Assembly: GCF_900156745.1 (NCBI RefSeq)
Contig: NZ_LT707065.1
Coordinates: 2,728,001-2,792,000, forward strand
Direction: 5' to 3'
Length of the DNA stretch: 64,000 nt
DNA from: Achromobacter sp. MFA1 R4
GTDB lineage: Bacteria > Pseudomonadota > Gammaproteobacteria > Burkholderiales > Burkholderiaceae_B
The notes below the pieces were generated by a model. The model saw nothing but the letters and a program-made list of their open reading frames with translations, was not told the origin of the DNA and did no database searches. This document shows positions 34,381 through 45,109 of this stretch, in pieces. Every line of letters begins with the position of its first letter. The stretch's first letter is position 1. The translations under genes and the position numbers were made by a program.

Positions 34381-34785
34381 ATGTCCCATTTCCGCCCCAC
34401 CGTCCGCCTGCGCAGCGCCCTGCGCCGCAGCCGCCTGCTGCAGATCGCGCTGATCGTCCTTTTTTCCCTGCTGGGCCAGGCCCTGGCTGCGGCCAGCGGC
34501 CTGCCCGTGCCCGGCGGCGTCGTCGGCATGGCGCTGGTGCTGCTATTGCTCGCCACGCGCCGGCTGCGCGTGCGCAATGTCCAGCGCGGCGCGAGCTGGC
34601 TGCTGGGCGAAATGCTGCTGTTCTTCGTGCCCGCGGTGATGTCCCTGCTGGACCACCGCGAATTCCTGGGCGTGCTCGGCCTGAAACTGCTGGCCGTCAT
34701 TCTGCTGGGCACCGCGCTCGTCATGGCGGGCACGGCGCTGACCATCGACCTGTGCTATCGCTGGATGCATCGCCATGTCGGCTGA
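34381..34785 (+). CDS. cidA: CidA/LrgA family holin-like protein
   Basis: A 134-residue protein with four membrane helices. SRLLQIALIVLFSLLGQAL, then LPVPGGVVGMALVLLLLATR and LGEMLLFFVPAVMSLLDH are the CidA/LrgA signature. Such proteins affect murein hydrolase activity and overflow metabolism, or act with LrgB-type partners as metabolite transporters. It overlaps the next gene by 11 bp. Confidence 0.85.
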   Translation: MSHFRPTVRLRSALRRSRLLQIALIVLFSLLGQALAAASGLPVPGGVVGMALVLLLLATRRLRVRNVQRGASWLLGEMLLFFVPAVMSLLDHREFLGVLGLKLLAVILLGTALVMAGTALTIDLCYRWMHRHVG

Positions 34786-35467
34786 GTTCAACCTGCTGTT
34801 CTGGCCGGCGGCCACGGTCGCGGCCTATGTGTGCGCGCGCCTCTTCTACCGCCGCCATGCCTACTGGTGGACCTCCACCCTGCTCGTCGCGCCCGCGCTC
34901 CTGCTGGCGCTGGCGATCGCGCTGCATACGGGCTATCGCGACTACATGGCCGGATCGCACTGGCTGATGGCCATGCTGGGCCCGGTCATCGTGGCGTTCG
35001 CGCTGCCGCTCTACGAGCAGCGCGCGCTGATCCGGCGCTATTGGCCGGTGCTGGCGGCGGGCGTCGCGGTGGGCAGCGGCATCGCGGGGGGCAGCGCGTG
35101 GCTCCTGGGCAGCCTGTTGGACCTGCCGCCCGACCTGCGGCTCAGCCTGCTGCCGCGGTCGGTGGCCACGCCATTCGCCGTGACGGTTTCGTCCCACGTG
35201 GGCGGGGTGCCTGACCTGACCGCTGTGTTCGTCATCGTCACGGGCGTTTTCGGCGCGGCCATTGGCCAGTTCATGTGCCGCCGGCTTGCGCTGCGTTCGG
35301 CGCTGGCGCGCGGGGCGCTGTTCGGCATGGGCGCGCACGGGGCGGGCACGGCCAAGGCCCGCGAGCTGGCGGCCGAAGAGGGCGCGGTCGCGGGCCTGGT
35401 CATGGTGATGGCGGGCCTGTTCAATGTGCTGGTCACGCCGGCGGTGGTGGCCGGGCTGCTGGCCTGA
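34775..35467 (+). CDS. cidB: CidB/LrgB family membrane protein
   Basis: A 230-residue polytopic protein of the CidB/LrgB family. MLGPVIVAFALPLYEQRALI and LLPRSVATPFAVTVSSHVGG are the family signatures, and ALFGMGAHGAGTAKARE follows near the end. It overlaps the CidA-like gene and is convergent with the RhtB gene, only 7 bp apart. The role is the same as its partner, with exact substrate unknown. Confidence 0.88.
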   Translation: MSAEFNLLFWPAATVAAYVCARLFYRRHAYWWTSTLLVAPALLLALAIALHTGYRDYMAGSHWLMAMLGPVIVAFALPLYEQRALIRRYWPVLAAGVAVGSGIAGGSAWLLGSLLDLPPDLRLSLLPRSVATPFAVTVSSHVGGVPDLTAVFVIVTGVFGAAIGQFMCRRLALRSALARGALFGMGAHGAGTAKARELAAEEGAVAGLVMVMAGLFNVLVTPAVVAGLLA

Positions 35468-35474
35468 ACGTCCG

Positions 35475-36119
35475 TCAGTGCAGCAGTTCCAGCACGACCG
35501 GATACAGCGAGGCGACCAGCAGCAAGGCCATGCCCACATTGAAGGCGCGGATCGCGGCGGGGCGGTGCAGCACGCGGCGCAGCGCCGTGCCGAACGTCAC
35601 CCAGATCCCGATGCTGGGCAGGTTGACGATGCCGCAGACCACGGTCGCGATCACCAGATTGGCGAAAAAGCCGTTCTGGGGCGTGTAGGTCGCGACCACG
35701 CCCACCGCCATCACCCAGGCTTTGGGATTGACCCACTGGAAGGCGGCCGCCTGCAAAAAGGTGAACGGCTTGCCGCGCGCCTCGCCCTCGTCCAGGGGGC
35801 CCGAGTTTGCGATCTTCCAGGCCAGGTAGAGCAGGTAGGCCGCGCCGGCGTACTTCAGCACGCTGTAAAGCGCGGGGGTCTGCTGGAAGACCGAGCCCAG
35901 GCCGATGCCCACCAGGAAGATCATCAGCGTGAAGCCCAGGTTCACGCCCAGCAGATGCGGCAGGCTGCGCCGGAATCCGAAGTTCAGGCCCGACGACGCC
36001 AGCATGACGTTGTTGGGGCCGGGCGTGATGGAGCTGACCAGCGCAAACAGTGCCAGGGGACCCAGCAGGGAAAGCGAGGCCAGCGGGATATCGGCCCAGT
36101 TGGCGGGGAACAGATTCAT
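35475..36119 (-). CDS. LysE/RhtB family amino-acid exporter
   Basis: A 214-residue exporter with six membrane helices. The family signature SSITPGPNNVMLASSGLNFG lies in helix 1, and AAFQWVNPKAWVMAVG in the middle. It exports amino acids or derivatives. Its ATG overlaps the stop of the upstream EamA gene (ATGA), indicating translational coupling. Confidence 0.88.
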   Translation of the reverse strand: MNLFPANWADIPLASLSLLGPLALFALVSSITPGPNNVMLASSGLNFGFRRSLPHLLGVNLGFTLMIFLVGIGLGSVFQQTPALYSVLKYAGAAYLLYLAWKIANSGPLDEGEARGKPFTFLQAAAFQWVNPKAWVMAVGVVATYTPQNGFFANLVIATVVCGIVNLPSIGIWVTFGTALRRVLHRPAAIRAFNVGMALLLVASLYPVVLELLH

Positions 36120-37039
36120 TTCGGGGTCCTTACGATGGCGCGGCGTCCGCCGGCAATAACGGCGATCACGGCCGCGGCAAACAGGTACGTGGCCGCCTCC
36201 ACCGTTTCGCCAAACAGCAAGCCAGCCGCCACCACGGTGAGAAAGGGCTGCAGCAATTGCACTTGTCCCACCCGGGCGATGCCGCCGGCGGCCAGTCCGC
36301 GATACCAGGCGAAAAATCCCAGGAACATCGAGCCGAACGCGAGGTAGGCGCAGGCGGCCATCACGGACGAGCTGGGCCAGTGGGGCTGTTGCGCGGCCAT
36401 CCAGGCCACGGGGCCTGCCACCAGGGGGGCGCTGATCGCCAGCGCCCAGCAGATGGTGCGCCAGCCGCCCAGCGTGCGCGAGGCCCGCGCGCCTTCGGCG
36501 TAACCCAGGCCGCCCAGCACCACGGCCACGAGCAGCCACAGGTAACCCGCCGTCAGCGTGCCTTCACCCTGGCGCAGGGCATAGGCCGTGACCAGCGCGG
36601 CGCCCAAGACGGCCCAGGCCCAGAAGGCGGCCGAGGGCCGCTCGCCGCTGCGCAGGGCGGCAAAGGCGGCGGTGGACAGCGGCAGCAGGCCATTGAACAC
36701 CGCGCCCTGCGACGCCGGCACCGTCTGCATCGCCAGCGACGACGCCAGCGGCCAGCCGACGACGATGCCCAGGGCGGCCAGGATGACGCCCGGCCACTCC
36801 TGGCGGTTGGGCCGGCGGCTGCGGGTCAGCCACAGCAAAGCGATGGCGGGCAGGGCTGCGATCAGCGCGCGGCCCAGGCCCACCAGGAGGGGCGCCAGTT
36901 CGGCCACCGCCAGTCGCGTCATGGGCAGCGTCAGCGAAAACACCAGCACGCCCAGGAAACCGTAGCCGTATCCTTCCCAGAGAGAAGACGGGACGGCGGG
37001 AGAGGCCGTGGACGTGGGGTAAAGCGCGGGACGGGTCAT
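36116..37039 (-). CDS. EamA-family (DMT) transporter
   Basis: About 307 residues with ten predicted helices in two EamA halves. FLGVLVFSLTLPMTRLAV starts the first and YLAFGSMFLGFFAWYRGLA falls in the second. Start at 37039 is preferred over 37066 and 37078; no strong ribosome site separates them. It forms a two-gene exporter unit with the RhtB gene and is divergent from a MocR-type regulator, its likely controller. Confidence 0.85.
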   Translation of the reverse strand: MTRPALYPTSTASPAVPSSLWEGYGYGFLGVLVFSLTLPMTRLAVAELAPLLVGLGRALIAALPAIALLWLTRSRRPNRQEWPGVILAALGIVVGWPLASSLAMQTVPASQGAVFNGLLPLSTAAFAALRSGERPSAAFWAWAVLGAALVTAYALRQGEGTLTAGYLWLLVAVVLGGLGYAEGARASRTLGGWRTICWALAISAPLVAGPVAWMAAQQPHWPSSSVMAACAYLAFGSMFLGFFAWYRGLAAGGIARVGQVQLLQPFLTVVAAGLLFGETVEAATYLFAAAVIAVIAGGRRAIVRTPK

Positions 37040-37121
37040 GACGGCACCGGGGAAAAATGTGTGCATCGCGCCGCCCACGGTTGCGGGCGCGCGGCATTGC
37101 TGTCACTCTACGCATAGCTAT

Positions 37122-37139
37122 CGGTACAGTACCGGTACA
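37122..37139. promoter_or_regulatory. CGGTACA direct repeat, predicted MocR-type operator
   Basis: CGGTACA occurs at 37122-37128 and again at 37133-37139, an 11-bp period that places both on one face of the helix. MocR/PdxR/GabR regulators typically bind direct repeats. A palindrome TACCGGTA (37130-37137) overlaps the second copy. The site lies between the divergent EamA and MocR-type genes. Confidence 0.6.
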
Positions 37140-37180
37140 CAATGGCATGTCACTTTAATCACTGGCCTGGTCGAATCTCC

Positions 37181-38641
37181 ATGACAGTTGCTCCGCCTCC
37201 CTCGTCTTCCATGCCCTGGCAACCCGTGCGCCAGGCCGATGCCACGCTCGTGGCGCAATTGGCCGACGGCCTGGCCCGCCGCATCGACGAGCAGGGCTTG
37301 CGGCCGGGCACGCGCCTGCCGTCCATCCGCAAGATGGCCGAACAGTCCGGCGTCAGCCGCTTCACCGTGGTCGAGGCCTACGACCGGCTGGTGGCGCGCG
37401 GACTGGTCCAGTCGCGCCGGGGCGCGGGCTTTTTCGTGAAGGCGCGCAGCGGCCCGCTGACGGCGGTGGCCGCCGCCGCGCCCAGCACGCTGGCCCCGCC
37501 CGCCCGGGTGGACATCGCCTGGCTGCTGCGCAGCATGTTCCGCGAATCGAACGCCCCAGGCATGCCGGGCGGCGCGGGGCTGTTGCCCGCCGACTGGCTG
37601 GATCCGGACATGGTGGCGGGCGCGGTGCGCGCGGTGGGACGCTCGGTGCGCGCCAACCTCGTCAGCTACGGCAGCCCCCAGGGTTTCGCGCCGCTGCGCC
37701 AGCAGATCGCCGCAATTCTGCAGAACGAAGGCGTGCCGGCGCATCCCGAGCTCAACCTTCTTACGACCAACGGCGTCACCCACGGGCTGGACCTGATTGC
37801 GCGGCACCTGGTCAAGCCCGGCGACACCGTCCTGGTCGAGGATCCGGCCTGGTTCGTGATTTTCGGCCGGCTGGCCGCCTTTGGCGCCCGCCTGATCGGC
37901 GTGCCGCGCGGGCCGGACGGTCCTGACCTCGGCCTGCTCGAACAATTGGCCGCGCAGCACAAGCCGCGCCTTTTCATCATCAATGGCTCGGTCCACAATC
38001 CCACCGGCCACACCCTGTCGGCGGGCGCCGCCTATGGCATCCTGCGCATCGCCGAGCGCCACGATTTCATGGTGGTCGAAGACGACACTTACGGCGAGCT
38101 GCATCCGGGCGGCGCCATCAAGCTGGCCGCGCTGGACCGCCTGAATCGCGTCATTTTCGTGGGCGGCTATTCCAAGATGCTGGCGGCCAGCCTGCGCGTG
38201 GGCTATGTGGCCGCCAACCCCGAACTGCTCCAGAAGCTGGCGGACCTGAAGATGCTGGCCGGCCTGACCTCACCCGAACTGGGCGAACGCGTCGTGCACC
38301 GCGTGCTCATGGAAGGGCAGTACAGGCGCCATATCGAACGCGTTCGGCTGCGCGTCGACGACGCGCGCCAGCGCTGCATGAAGGGGCTGCAGAAACTGGG
38401 CCTGACGGTGCCGCACGAGCCGCACGCGGGCATGTTCGTCTGGGCCGATTGCGGGCGGGACTCGGAGGTGCTGGCCCGCGCCGCCGCCGACCGCGGCATG
38501 CTGCTCGCGCCCGGCACGCTGTTCTCGCCGTCGCAGGCGCCGTCCACCATGCTGCGCTTCTCGGTCTCCATCGCGGACCATCGGGGCATCTGGGCCGAAC
38601 TGGAAAAACTCTTCGCGCAAAACGGGTCCTACAATCAATAA
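37181..38641 (+). CDS. MocR/PdxR-type regulator (GntR helix-turn-helix plus aminotransferase domain)
   Basis: A 486-residue fusion. The GntR winged helix (about 15-85) has LPSIRKMAEQSGVSRFTVVEAYDRL. The aminotransferase class I fold (about 120-480) has NPTGHTLS, then VVEDDTYGELHPG and GGYSKMLAASLRVGYVA, in which the Lys of YSKM is the pyridoxal phosphate site. Such proteins sense PLP or amino compounds. The divergent EamA-RhtB exporter pair is the likely target. The ATG at 37181 is chosen over 37142, which overlaps the predicted operator region. Confidence 0.88.
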   Translation: MTVAPPPSSSMPWQPVRQADATLVAQLADGLARRIDEQGLRPGTRLPSIRKMAEQSGVSRFTVVEAYDRLVARGLVQSRRGAGFFVKARSGPLTAVAAAAPSTLAPPARVDIAWLLRSMFRESNAPGMPGGAGLLPADWLDPDMVAGAVRAVGRSVRANLVSYGSPQGFAPLRQQIAAILQNEGVPAHPELNLLTTNGVTHGLDLIARHLVKPGDTVLVEDPAWFVIFGRLAAFGARLIGVPRGPDGPDLGLLEQLAAQHKPRLFIINGSVHNPTGHTLSAGAAYGILRIAERHDFMVVEDDTYGELHPGGAIKLAALDRLNRVIFVGGYSKMLAASLRVGYVAANPELLQKLADLKMLAGLTSPELGERVVHRVLMEGQYRRHIERVRLRVDDARQRCMKGLQKLGLTVPHEPHAGMFVWADCGRDSEVLARAAADRGMLLAPGTLFSPSQAPSTMLRFSVSIADHRGIWAELEKLFAQNGSYNQ

Positions 38642-38678
38642 TATGCAGCTGTCTCGCCAAGTCATCGAAGGAAACGTC

Positions 38679-39023
38679 ATGTCCACACCCATCAAGCCCC
38701 TGACCCAGAACTTTGCCGTCGCTCCGCAACTGGGGCCCGACGACATGGCCGACGTGGCCGCCGCCGGCTACAAAAGCGTCATCATCAACCGCCCCGATTT
38801 CGAAGGCGGTCCGGACCAGCCCACCGCCGCCGACGTCTCGCGCGCCGCGCAGGCCGCCGGCCTGCAGATCGAATACCAGCCCGTCGTGGGCAGCGCCATG
38901 ACCGCTGCCGACGTTGCGCGCTTCGCTGAACTCCTGCGCACCCTGCCGGGCCCCGTGCTGGCATACTGCCGCACCGGCACCCGCTGCACGAACCTGTTCG
39001 CGGCTGCGCAGCAGTTGGGATAA
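38679..39023 (+). CDS. DUF442/TIGR01244 phosphatase-like protein
   Basis: A 114-residue protein of the beta-lactamase hydrolase-like (DUF442) family. PQLGPDDMADVAAAGYKSVI and INRPDFEG fall in the N-terminal half, and the active-site loop is VLAYCRTGTR with Cys and Arg. Related domains are linked to sulfide metabolism and rhodanese-like chemistry. AAGGAAA lies about 6 nt before the ATG at 38679, which decides the start against 38643. It is downstream of the MocR gene, maybe co-transcribed. Confidence 0.83.
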   Translation: MSTPIKPLTQNFAVAPQLGPDDMADVAAAGYKSVIINRPDFEGGPDQPTAADVSRAAQAAGLQIEYQPVVGSAMTAADVARFAELLRTLPGPVLAYCRTGTRCTNLFAAAQQLG

Positions 39024-39122
39024 ACCCGGCATTGACCCTCGTCAAGCCCGCTGGTTCGGCCTGATGTGAACCCCGCGGCTTTCCGGTAGCATAAAGATTC
39101 CTCCAAAACAGGAGCAGGCAAG

Positions 39123-39587
39123 ATGTTCAAGAAGATCCTGATTCCCACCGACGGTTCCCCGCTCTCGGCGCAAGCCGCCAACGCAGGCATCTGCTTCGCG
39201 CGCTCGGTCGGCGCCGAAGTCGTCGGCCTCTACGTGACGCAGCCGTTCGCGGCCACGATCGGTTTTGACGGCATGGCCGCGGCCTATGCCATTACCGACG
39301 AAGACTACGAAAAGGCCTCCGCCGAGCAAGCCGACAAGTACCTCAAGCAGATCCGCGACCGCGCCGACACCGCAGGCGTCAAGGCCGATACGCGCGCCGT
39401 GTCCAATTTCAACGTCGCCGACGGCATCGTGCAGGCGGCCACCGACACCGGCTGCGACCTGATCTTCATCGGCAGCCACGGCCGCAGCGGGCTGTCGCGC
39501 CTTTTGCTGGGCAGCGTCACCGCCAAGGTGCTGTCGCTGGCCACCACCGCCGTGCTCGTGTATCGGGTCAAGGAAGAAAAGAAATAA
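39123..39587 (+). CDS. Universal stress protein UspA family
   Basis: A 154-residue single-domain Usp. FKKILIPTDGSPLSAQAAN opens the fold and the ATP-binding signature G-x2-G-x9-G-S is complete in GSHGRSGLSRLLLGSVT. ATP-binding Usp proteins act in stress and starvation responses. AACAGGAGCAG precedes the ATG. It is a single gene ending in an intrinsic terminator. Confidence 0.92.
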   Translation: MFKKILIPTDGSPLSAQAANAGICFARSVGAEVVGLYVTQPFAATIGFDGMAAAYAITDEDYEKASAEQADKYLKQIRDRADTAGVKADTRAVSNFNVADGIVQAATDTGCDLIFIGSHGRSGLSRLLLGSVTAKVLSLATTAVLVYRVKEEKK

Positions 39588-39631
39588 TTGCGCCGTCCTG
39601 GCGCGCACCGCGCGCCCTTGGCATGCGCCAC

Positions 39632-39655
39632 AGCCCCTCGCAAGAGGGGCTTTTT
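39632..39655 (+). terminator. Intrinsic terminator of the universal stress gene
   Basis: AGCCCCTC (39632-39639) and GAGGGGCT (39644-39651) form a perfect 8-bp stem with a GCAA loop, followed by a T-run, 44 bases after the stop codon. Confidence 0.88.
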
Positions 39656-39686
39656 CATGGGCGCGCCATCGGCCGAGACGTTTGTC

Positions 39687-39708
39687 CATACCTTGGTCAT
39701 ACCTTGGT
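39687..39708 (+). repeat. Perfect 11-bp tandem repeat upstream of fusA
   Basis: CATACCTTGGT occurs twice without a gap (39687-39697 and 39698-39708), in the 238-bp gap between the stress gene and fusA. The second copy continues to a dyad ATACC/GGTAT. It could be a paired activator or repressor site about 60-80 bases before the predicted fusA promoter, or a simple duplication. Confidence 0.6.
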
Positions 39709-39764
39709 ATGCCCCGGGCAAACCCATGGACCCGCCAAACCCGCTCCGCAAGGCCGTCGCAGGC

Positions 39765-39798
39765 TTGTATCTTGCCGCATGGCGCGTAATATTTACGC
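39765..39798 (+). promoter_or_regulatory. Predicted fusA promoter with overlapping palindrome
   Basis: TTGTAT (39765-39770) and TAATAT (39787-39792) are 16 nt apart. GCGTAA (39784-39789) and TTACGC (39793-39798) form a perfect inverted repeat with a 3-nt spacer straddling the -10, which fits an operator. Confidence 0.45.
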
Positions 39799-39825
39799 AT
39801 CTGCATCCAACCGTAGGAAGAGGCC

Positions 39826-41937
<2,112 letters not shown>

Positions 41938-41959
41938 TCGCGGCGATCCGGCCGCGATC

Positions 41960-42904
41960 TCAGGCGGCGGCTGGGGCCGCCGCCTGGCGCATCCGCGACG
42001 ACGCCAGCTTGACGCCCAGCAGGATCATCGCGAAGCCGACCCCATGGAACAGCCGGGGCGCTTCGCCCAGCAGCGGCCAGGCCAGCAGCGCCGCGTAGAC
42101 CGGCACCAGGAACATCGACAGGCCCGCGGTTGCCGGGCCGGCCCGGCTGATCAGCCGGCCATAGACGTAATACGCGCCCAGGCTGGGCACCACCGCCAGG
42201 AACAGCAGCACGGCCGCCAGGCGCGGGTCCGTCCAGGGCGGCGCCATGCCGGTCGCGGCTTCGATGCCGGCAAAAGGCGCCAGCGCCACCGCGCCGCCCA
42301 GCATCATCGCGGCCAGCCGCGCCCGGTCGGGAACCGCCGGCAACGCCATGCGCTTTTGCAGCACCGTATAGAGCGCCCAGCCCGTCGCCGCCAGCAGCAC
42401 CCACAGGTCTCCCTGTCCGAACGCCAGCCGCGCCAGCGCCTGGGCGTCGCCACGCGTCAGCACCACCAGCACGCCGCCCAGCGCCAGCACCAGCCCGGCC
42501 GCGCGCTGCGCCGGCAGGGGTTGGCGCCAGATCACCGCTTCCAGCAGCGCCACCAGCAGCGGGCTGCACGAAAAAATCAGCGCGATATTGGTGGCGCTGG
42601 TGGTCTGGGCGCCGATGTACTGGGGCGCGACCGCCACGCCCATGCCCAGCACGGCCAGCGGCAGCAGCGCGGGCAGGCCGCGCCACAACGCCCGCCGATG
42701 TGCGATCAGGGCGGGCGCGGCAATGGGCAGGAGGATGAGCAGGGCGATCAGCCAGCGGCCGAAGGCGAGGAAAACAGGGGGGAGGCCGGCGTCGTGGGCC
42801 CAGCGGGCCGCCACCATATTCGAGGCGAATAGCGCGGGGGCCGTGAAAAGCATGGCGGTGCCGGCCAGGCCGAGGCCGGTTCTTGCGGTTGCTGCGTGCG
42901 ACAT
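41960..42904 (-). CDS. EamA-family (DMT) transporter
   Basis: A 314-residue ten-helix exporter with two EamA halves (ASNMVAARWAHDAGLPPVFL early, SLGAYYVYGRLISRAGPATAG in the second half). It is convergent with fusA and divergent from an Lrp-type regulator, a frequent pair for amino-acid export. The ATG at 42904 is used; one at 42913 adds three residues. Substrate unknown. Confidence 0.86.
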   Translation of the reverse strand: MSHAATARTGLGLAGTAMLFTAPALFASNMVAARWAHDAGLPPVFLAFGRWLIALLILLPIAAPALIAHRRALWRGLPALLPLAVLGMGVAVAPQYIGAQTTSATNIALIFSCSPLLVALLEAVIWRQPLPAQRAAGLVLALGGVLVVLTRGDAQALARLAFGQGDLWVLLAATGWALYTVLQKRMALPAVPDRARLAAMMLGGAVALAPFAGIEAATGMAPPWTDPRLAAVLLFLAVVPSLGAYYVYGRLISRAGPATAGLSMFLVPVYAALLAWPLLGEAPRLFHGVGFAMILLGVKLASSRMRQAAAPAAA

Positions 42905-43069
42905 GGTTTCCATCCGCGCGGATCGCGCGCGGGCTGCTGCGTTGGAATTGCCGGCGCGGCCGCCGGGTTGTGCCGCAGCGGATGGCGCCGAAATCGGACG
43001 GGCGGGATAGATGCCCGTCTTGCAGGAAAGTCTACGGGCTGCCGCGCAAAATAGGTTTCCTGTTTTCCG

Positions 43070-43088
43070 CCGATTCGCCGTGAATCGG
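43070..43088. promoter_or_regulatory. Inverted repeat between EamA and Lrp genes
   Basis: CCGATTC (43070-43076) and GAATCGG (43082-43088) form perfect 7-bp arms with a 5-nt spacer in an AT-richer part of the gap, 62 bases before the Lrp start. It is a candidate site for the Lrp-type regulator. Confidence 0.45.
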
Positions 43089-43149
43089 AAAATATCCTTC
43101 CGGTAAACTTCGTCGCAGCAGGGATTTTGCCCCCTGATACCCGGAAACC

Positions 43150-43620
43150 ATGCCCACACTGCCCAAAATCGACGACACCGACCGCAAGATCCTGCGCGCC
43201 CTGCGCGCGGACGGTCGGCTGACGAACCTCAAATTGGCCGAAACGGTCGGGTTGTCGCCCACGCCCTGCTGGAACCGCGTCAAAGCGCTGGAAGAGTCGG
43301 GGGTGATCGAAGGCTATGCCGCGCTGCTGAACCAGAAGGCGCTCGGGCTGCCGGACACGGTCATGATCGAAGTCACGCTGGAACACCACGACGACGACAC
43401 GCTGGCGCGCTTTGGCGAAGAGATCAGCCGTCTTCCGGAAGTGGTGGAGGCGTTCCTGGTGACGGGCGAGTACGACTACCTCATCAAGGTGGCCGTGGCG
43501 GGCACGGAAGGGTACGAGGAGTTCCTGCGCAAGCGGCTGTACAAGCTGCGCGGCGTGCGGCACAGCCGCTCGACCTTCGTGCTGCGCCGCCTGAAGCACA
43601 CGCCGTCGGTCGAGCCCTGA
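43150..43620 (+). CDS. Lrp/AsnC-family regulator
   Basis: A 156-residue regulator. The helix-turn-helix is KIDDTDRKILRALRADGRLT, then NLKLAETVGLSPTPCWNRVK, followed by the RAM ligand domain with EVVEAFLVTGEYDYLIKVAV. It senses an amino acid and probably controls the divergent EamA exporter and itself. Confidence 0.9.
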   Translation: MPTLPKIDDTDRKILRALRADGRLTNLKLAETVGLSPTPCWNRVKALEESGVIEGYAALLNQKALGLPDTVMIEVTLEHHDDDTLARFGEEISRLPEVVEAFLVTGEYDYLIKVAVAGTEGYEEFLRKRLYKLRGVRHSRSTFVLRRLKHTPSVEP

Positions 43621-43630
43621 CCGGCGCGGA

Positions 43631-44440
43631 TCAGCCGCCGATGAATTCCTGGATGGCGCCGTTGAAGGCGCGGGGATTGCCCAGGTTCATGCCATGCGAA
43701 GAACCCGCGATGTCCACGCGATGGGCCTGCGGCAGCCACTGCGACAGGGCGTCCAGCACGGCCGGGTAGGGCGCGGGACTCAGCGCGCCGCCGATCAGCA
43801 GGACCGGCAGCGTCAGGCTGCCGATCTGCGCCGGGCCCAGCGTCTCCGGCCGCTCGTCCACCTGGCCGAAAAGCGTGCCCACGTTGTCGCGCACCATGTC
43901 CTTGAACCAGGGCACCATGCGCTGCCAGGTGTTGGGACCAGTCACGGTGTCCACGAACAGCGCCAGCCCCTCTTCGACCTCGCCCTGCCGGATGAGCGCC
44001 AGGGCGCGCTGGCGAAAGCCGCCGCGCTCGTCGCCGCCGCCGGGCAGCGGCAGGCCGGGGTCGGCCAGCGTCAGGCTGCGCAGCGCGTCCGGCTGGCGCA
44101 GGGCGGCTTCCAGCGCGACGCGGCCGCCGCGCGAATGGCCCACCAGGTGGGCAGGGCCGCCCGCTACCTTGTCGATGAATTCCAGCACGTCGCTGGCGTG
44201 CTGGTCGATCGAAAAGCCGCCGCCTTCGCCGTCCCAGGTCTCGGGCCAGTACCGGCGCAGGCATACGGCCAGCACCCGGAACGAACGGCCCAGCGGCGCC
44301 ATCTGCGATTTCCAGTAACGGCTGTCGGACAGGGAGCCGTGCACCAGCACCAGCGGGGTGCCGCTGCCGTACTCGGTGTAGGACATGGCGTAACCGCCGA
44401 TGGAGGCGGTTTGCAGAGGCAGGACGGGTTCGGAACGCAT
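43631..44440 (-). CDS. Alpha/beta hydrolase
   Basis: A 269-residue hydrolase from the ATG at 44440 (an earlier ATG at 44470 has no better support). LVLVHGSLSDSRYW holds the oxyanion loop, VGHSRGGRVALEAAL the nucleophile Ser, and a late GSSHGMNLGNP the catalytic His. No signal peptide. Substrate not evident. It is convergent with the Lrp gene and 141 bp from the divergent ybaK-like gene. Confidence 0.83.
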   Translation of the reverse strand: MRSEPVLPLQTASIGGYAMSYTEYGSGTPLVLVHGSLSDSRYWKSQMAPLGRSFRVLAVCLRRYWPETWDGEGGGFSIDQHASDVLEFIDKVAGGPAHLVGHSRGGRVALEAALRQPDALRSLTLADPGLPLPGGGDERGGFRQRALALIRQGEVEEGLALFVDTVTGPNTWQRMVPWFKDMVRDNVGTLFGQVDERPETLGPAQIGSLTLPVLLIGGALSPAPYPAVLDALSQWLPQAHRVDIAGSSHGMNLGNPRAFNGAIQEFIGG

Positions 44441-44581
44441 GAAGAGTGGGACGTGAAGCCAGGTCCGCATTCTAGCCCGGCAGGGCGGCGGGGCGGGATC
44501 GCCGGACGCTGATAAACTCGTCTGCGGTCCGCCGGCGCAGCCAGCCCGCGCGCCCGGTTCATTTCAACGGAGTTCGTATCG

Positions 44582-45079
44582 ATGTCGCCTGAATCCATCG
44601 CCGCCCTGCCGGAATCCGCCCAGCGCGTCGCCCGCCTGCTGGTGGAAATGGGGCATGACAAGCCCGTGGTGGTGCTGCCCCAGACCGGCAAGACCTCGGC
44701 GGAAGCGGCCGCGGGGCTGGGCTGCGAAGTCGCCCAGATCGCCAAGTCCATCATTTTCCGGCGCGCCGCCGACGACGCGCCGGTGCTGGTCATCGCCAGC
44801 GGCGCCAATCGCGTGGATGAAGCCAAGGTGGCGGCGCAGGTCGGGGCGCTGACCAAGGCCGACGCGCGCTTCGTGCGCGACATGACCGGCTACGCGATCG
44901 GCGGCGTCTGCCCCATCGGCCACGCGGTCAAGCCCGTGATGCTGCTGGACGCGGACCTGTTCAACTACGACAGCCTGTGGGCCGCCGCGGGCCATCCGCA
45001 TACCGTGTTCAATCTGACGCCGGCGCAGTTGGCGGACATGACCGGCGCGCCGGTCGCCGACGTGGCGCTGCGCGGGTGA
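44582..45079 (+). CDS. YbaK/EbsC-family aminoacyl-tRNA deacylase
   Basis: A 165-residue editing-domain protein. Family features are the AQIAKSIIFR segment, VLVIASGANRVDE and GYAIGGVCPIGH. Such free-standing domains clear mischarged tRNAs, for example Cys- or Ala-tRNA-Pro; the specific substrate cannot be told here. Confidence 0.87.
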   Translation: MSPESIAALPESAQRVARLLVEMGHDKPVVVLPQTGKTSAEAAAGLGCEVAQIAKSIIFRRAADDAPVLVIASGANRVDEAKVAAQVGALTKADARFVRDMTGYAIGGVCPIGHAVKPVMLLDADLFNYDSLWAAAGHPHTVFNLTPAQLADMTGAPVADVALRG

Positions 45080-45109
45080 CCATCCCGCCCCGGCCGCCCG
45101 CGGCGGCGA

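Noticed and set aside
33349..34785. A 478-codon plus-strand frame ending with the CidA-like protein
   Set aside because: Only the part from the ATG at 34381 resembles a protein family; the earlier part is antisense to the LysR gene.
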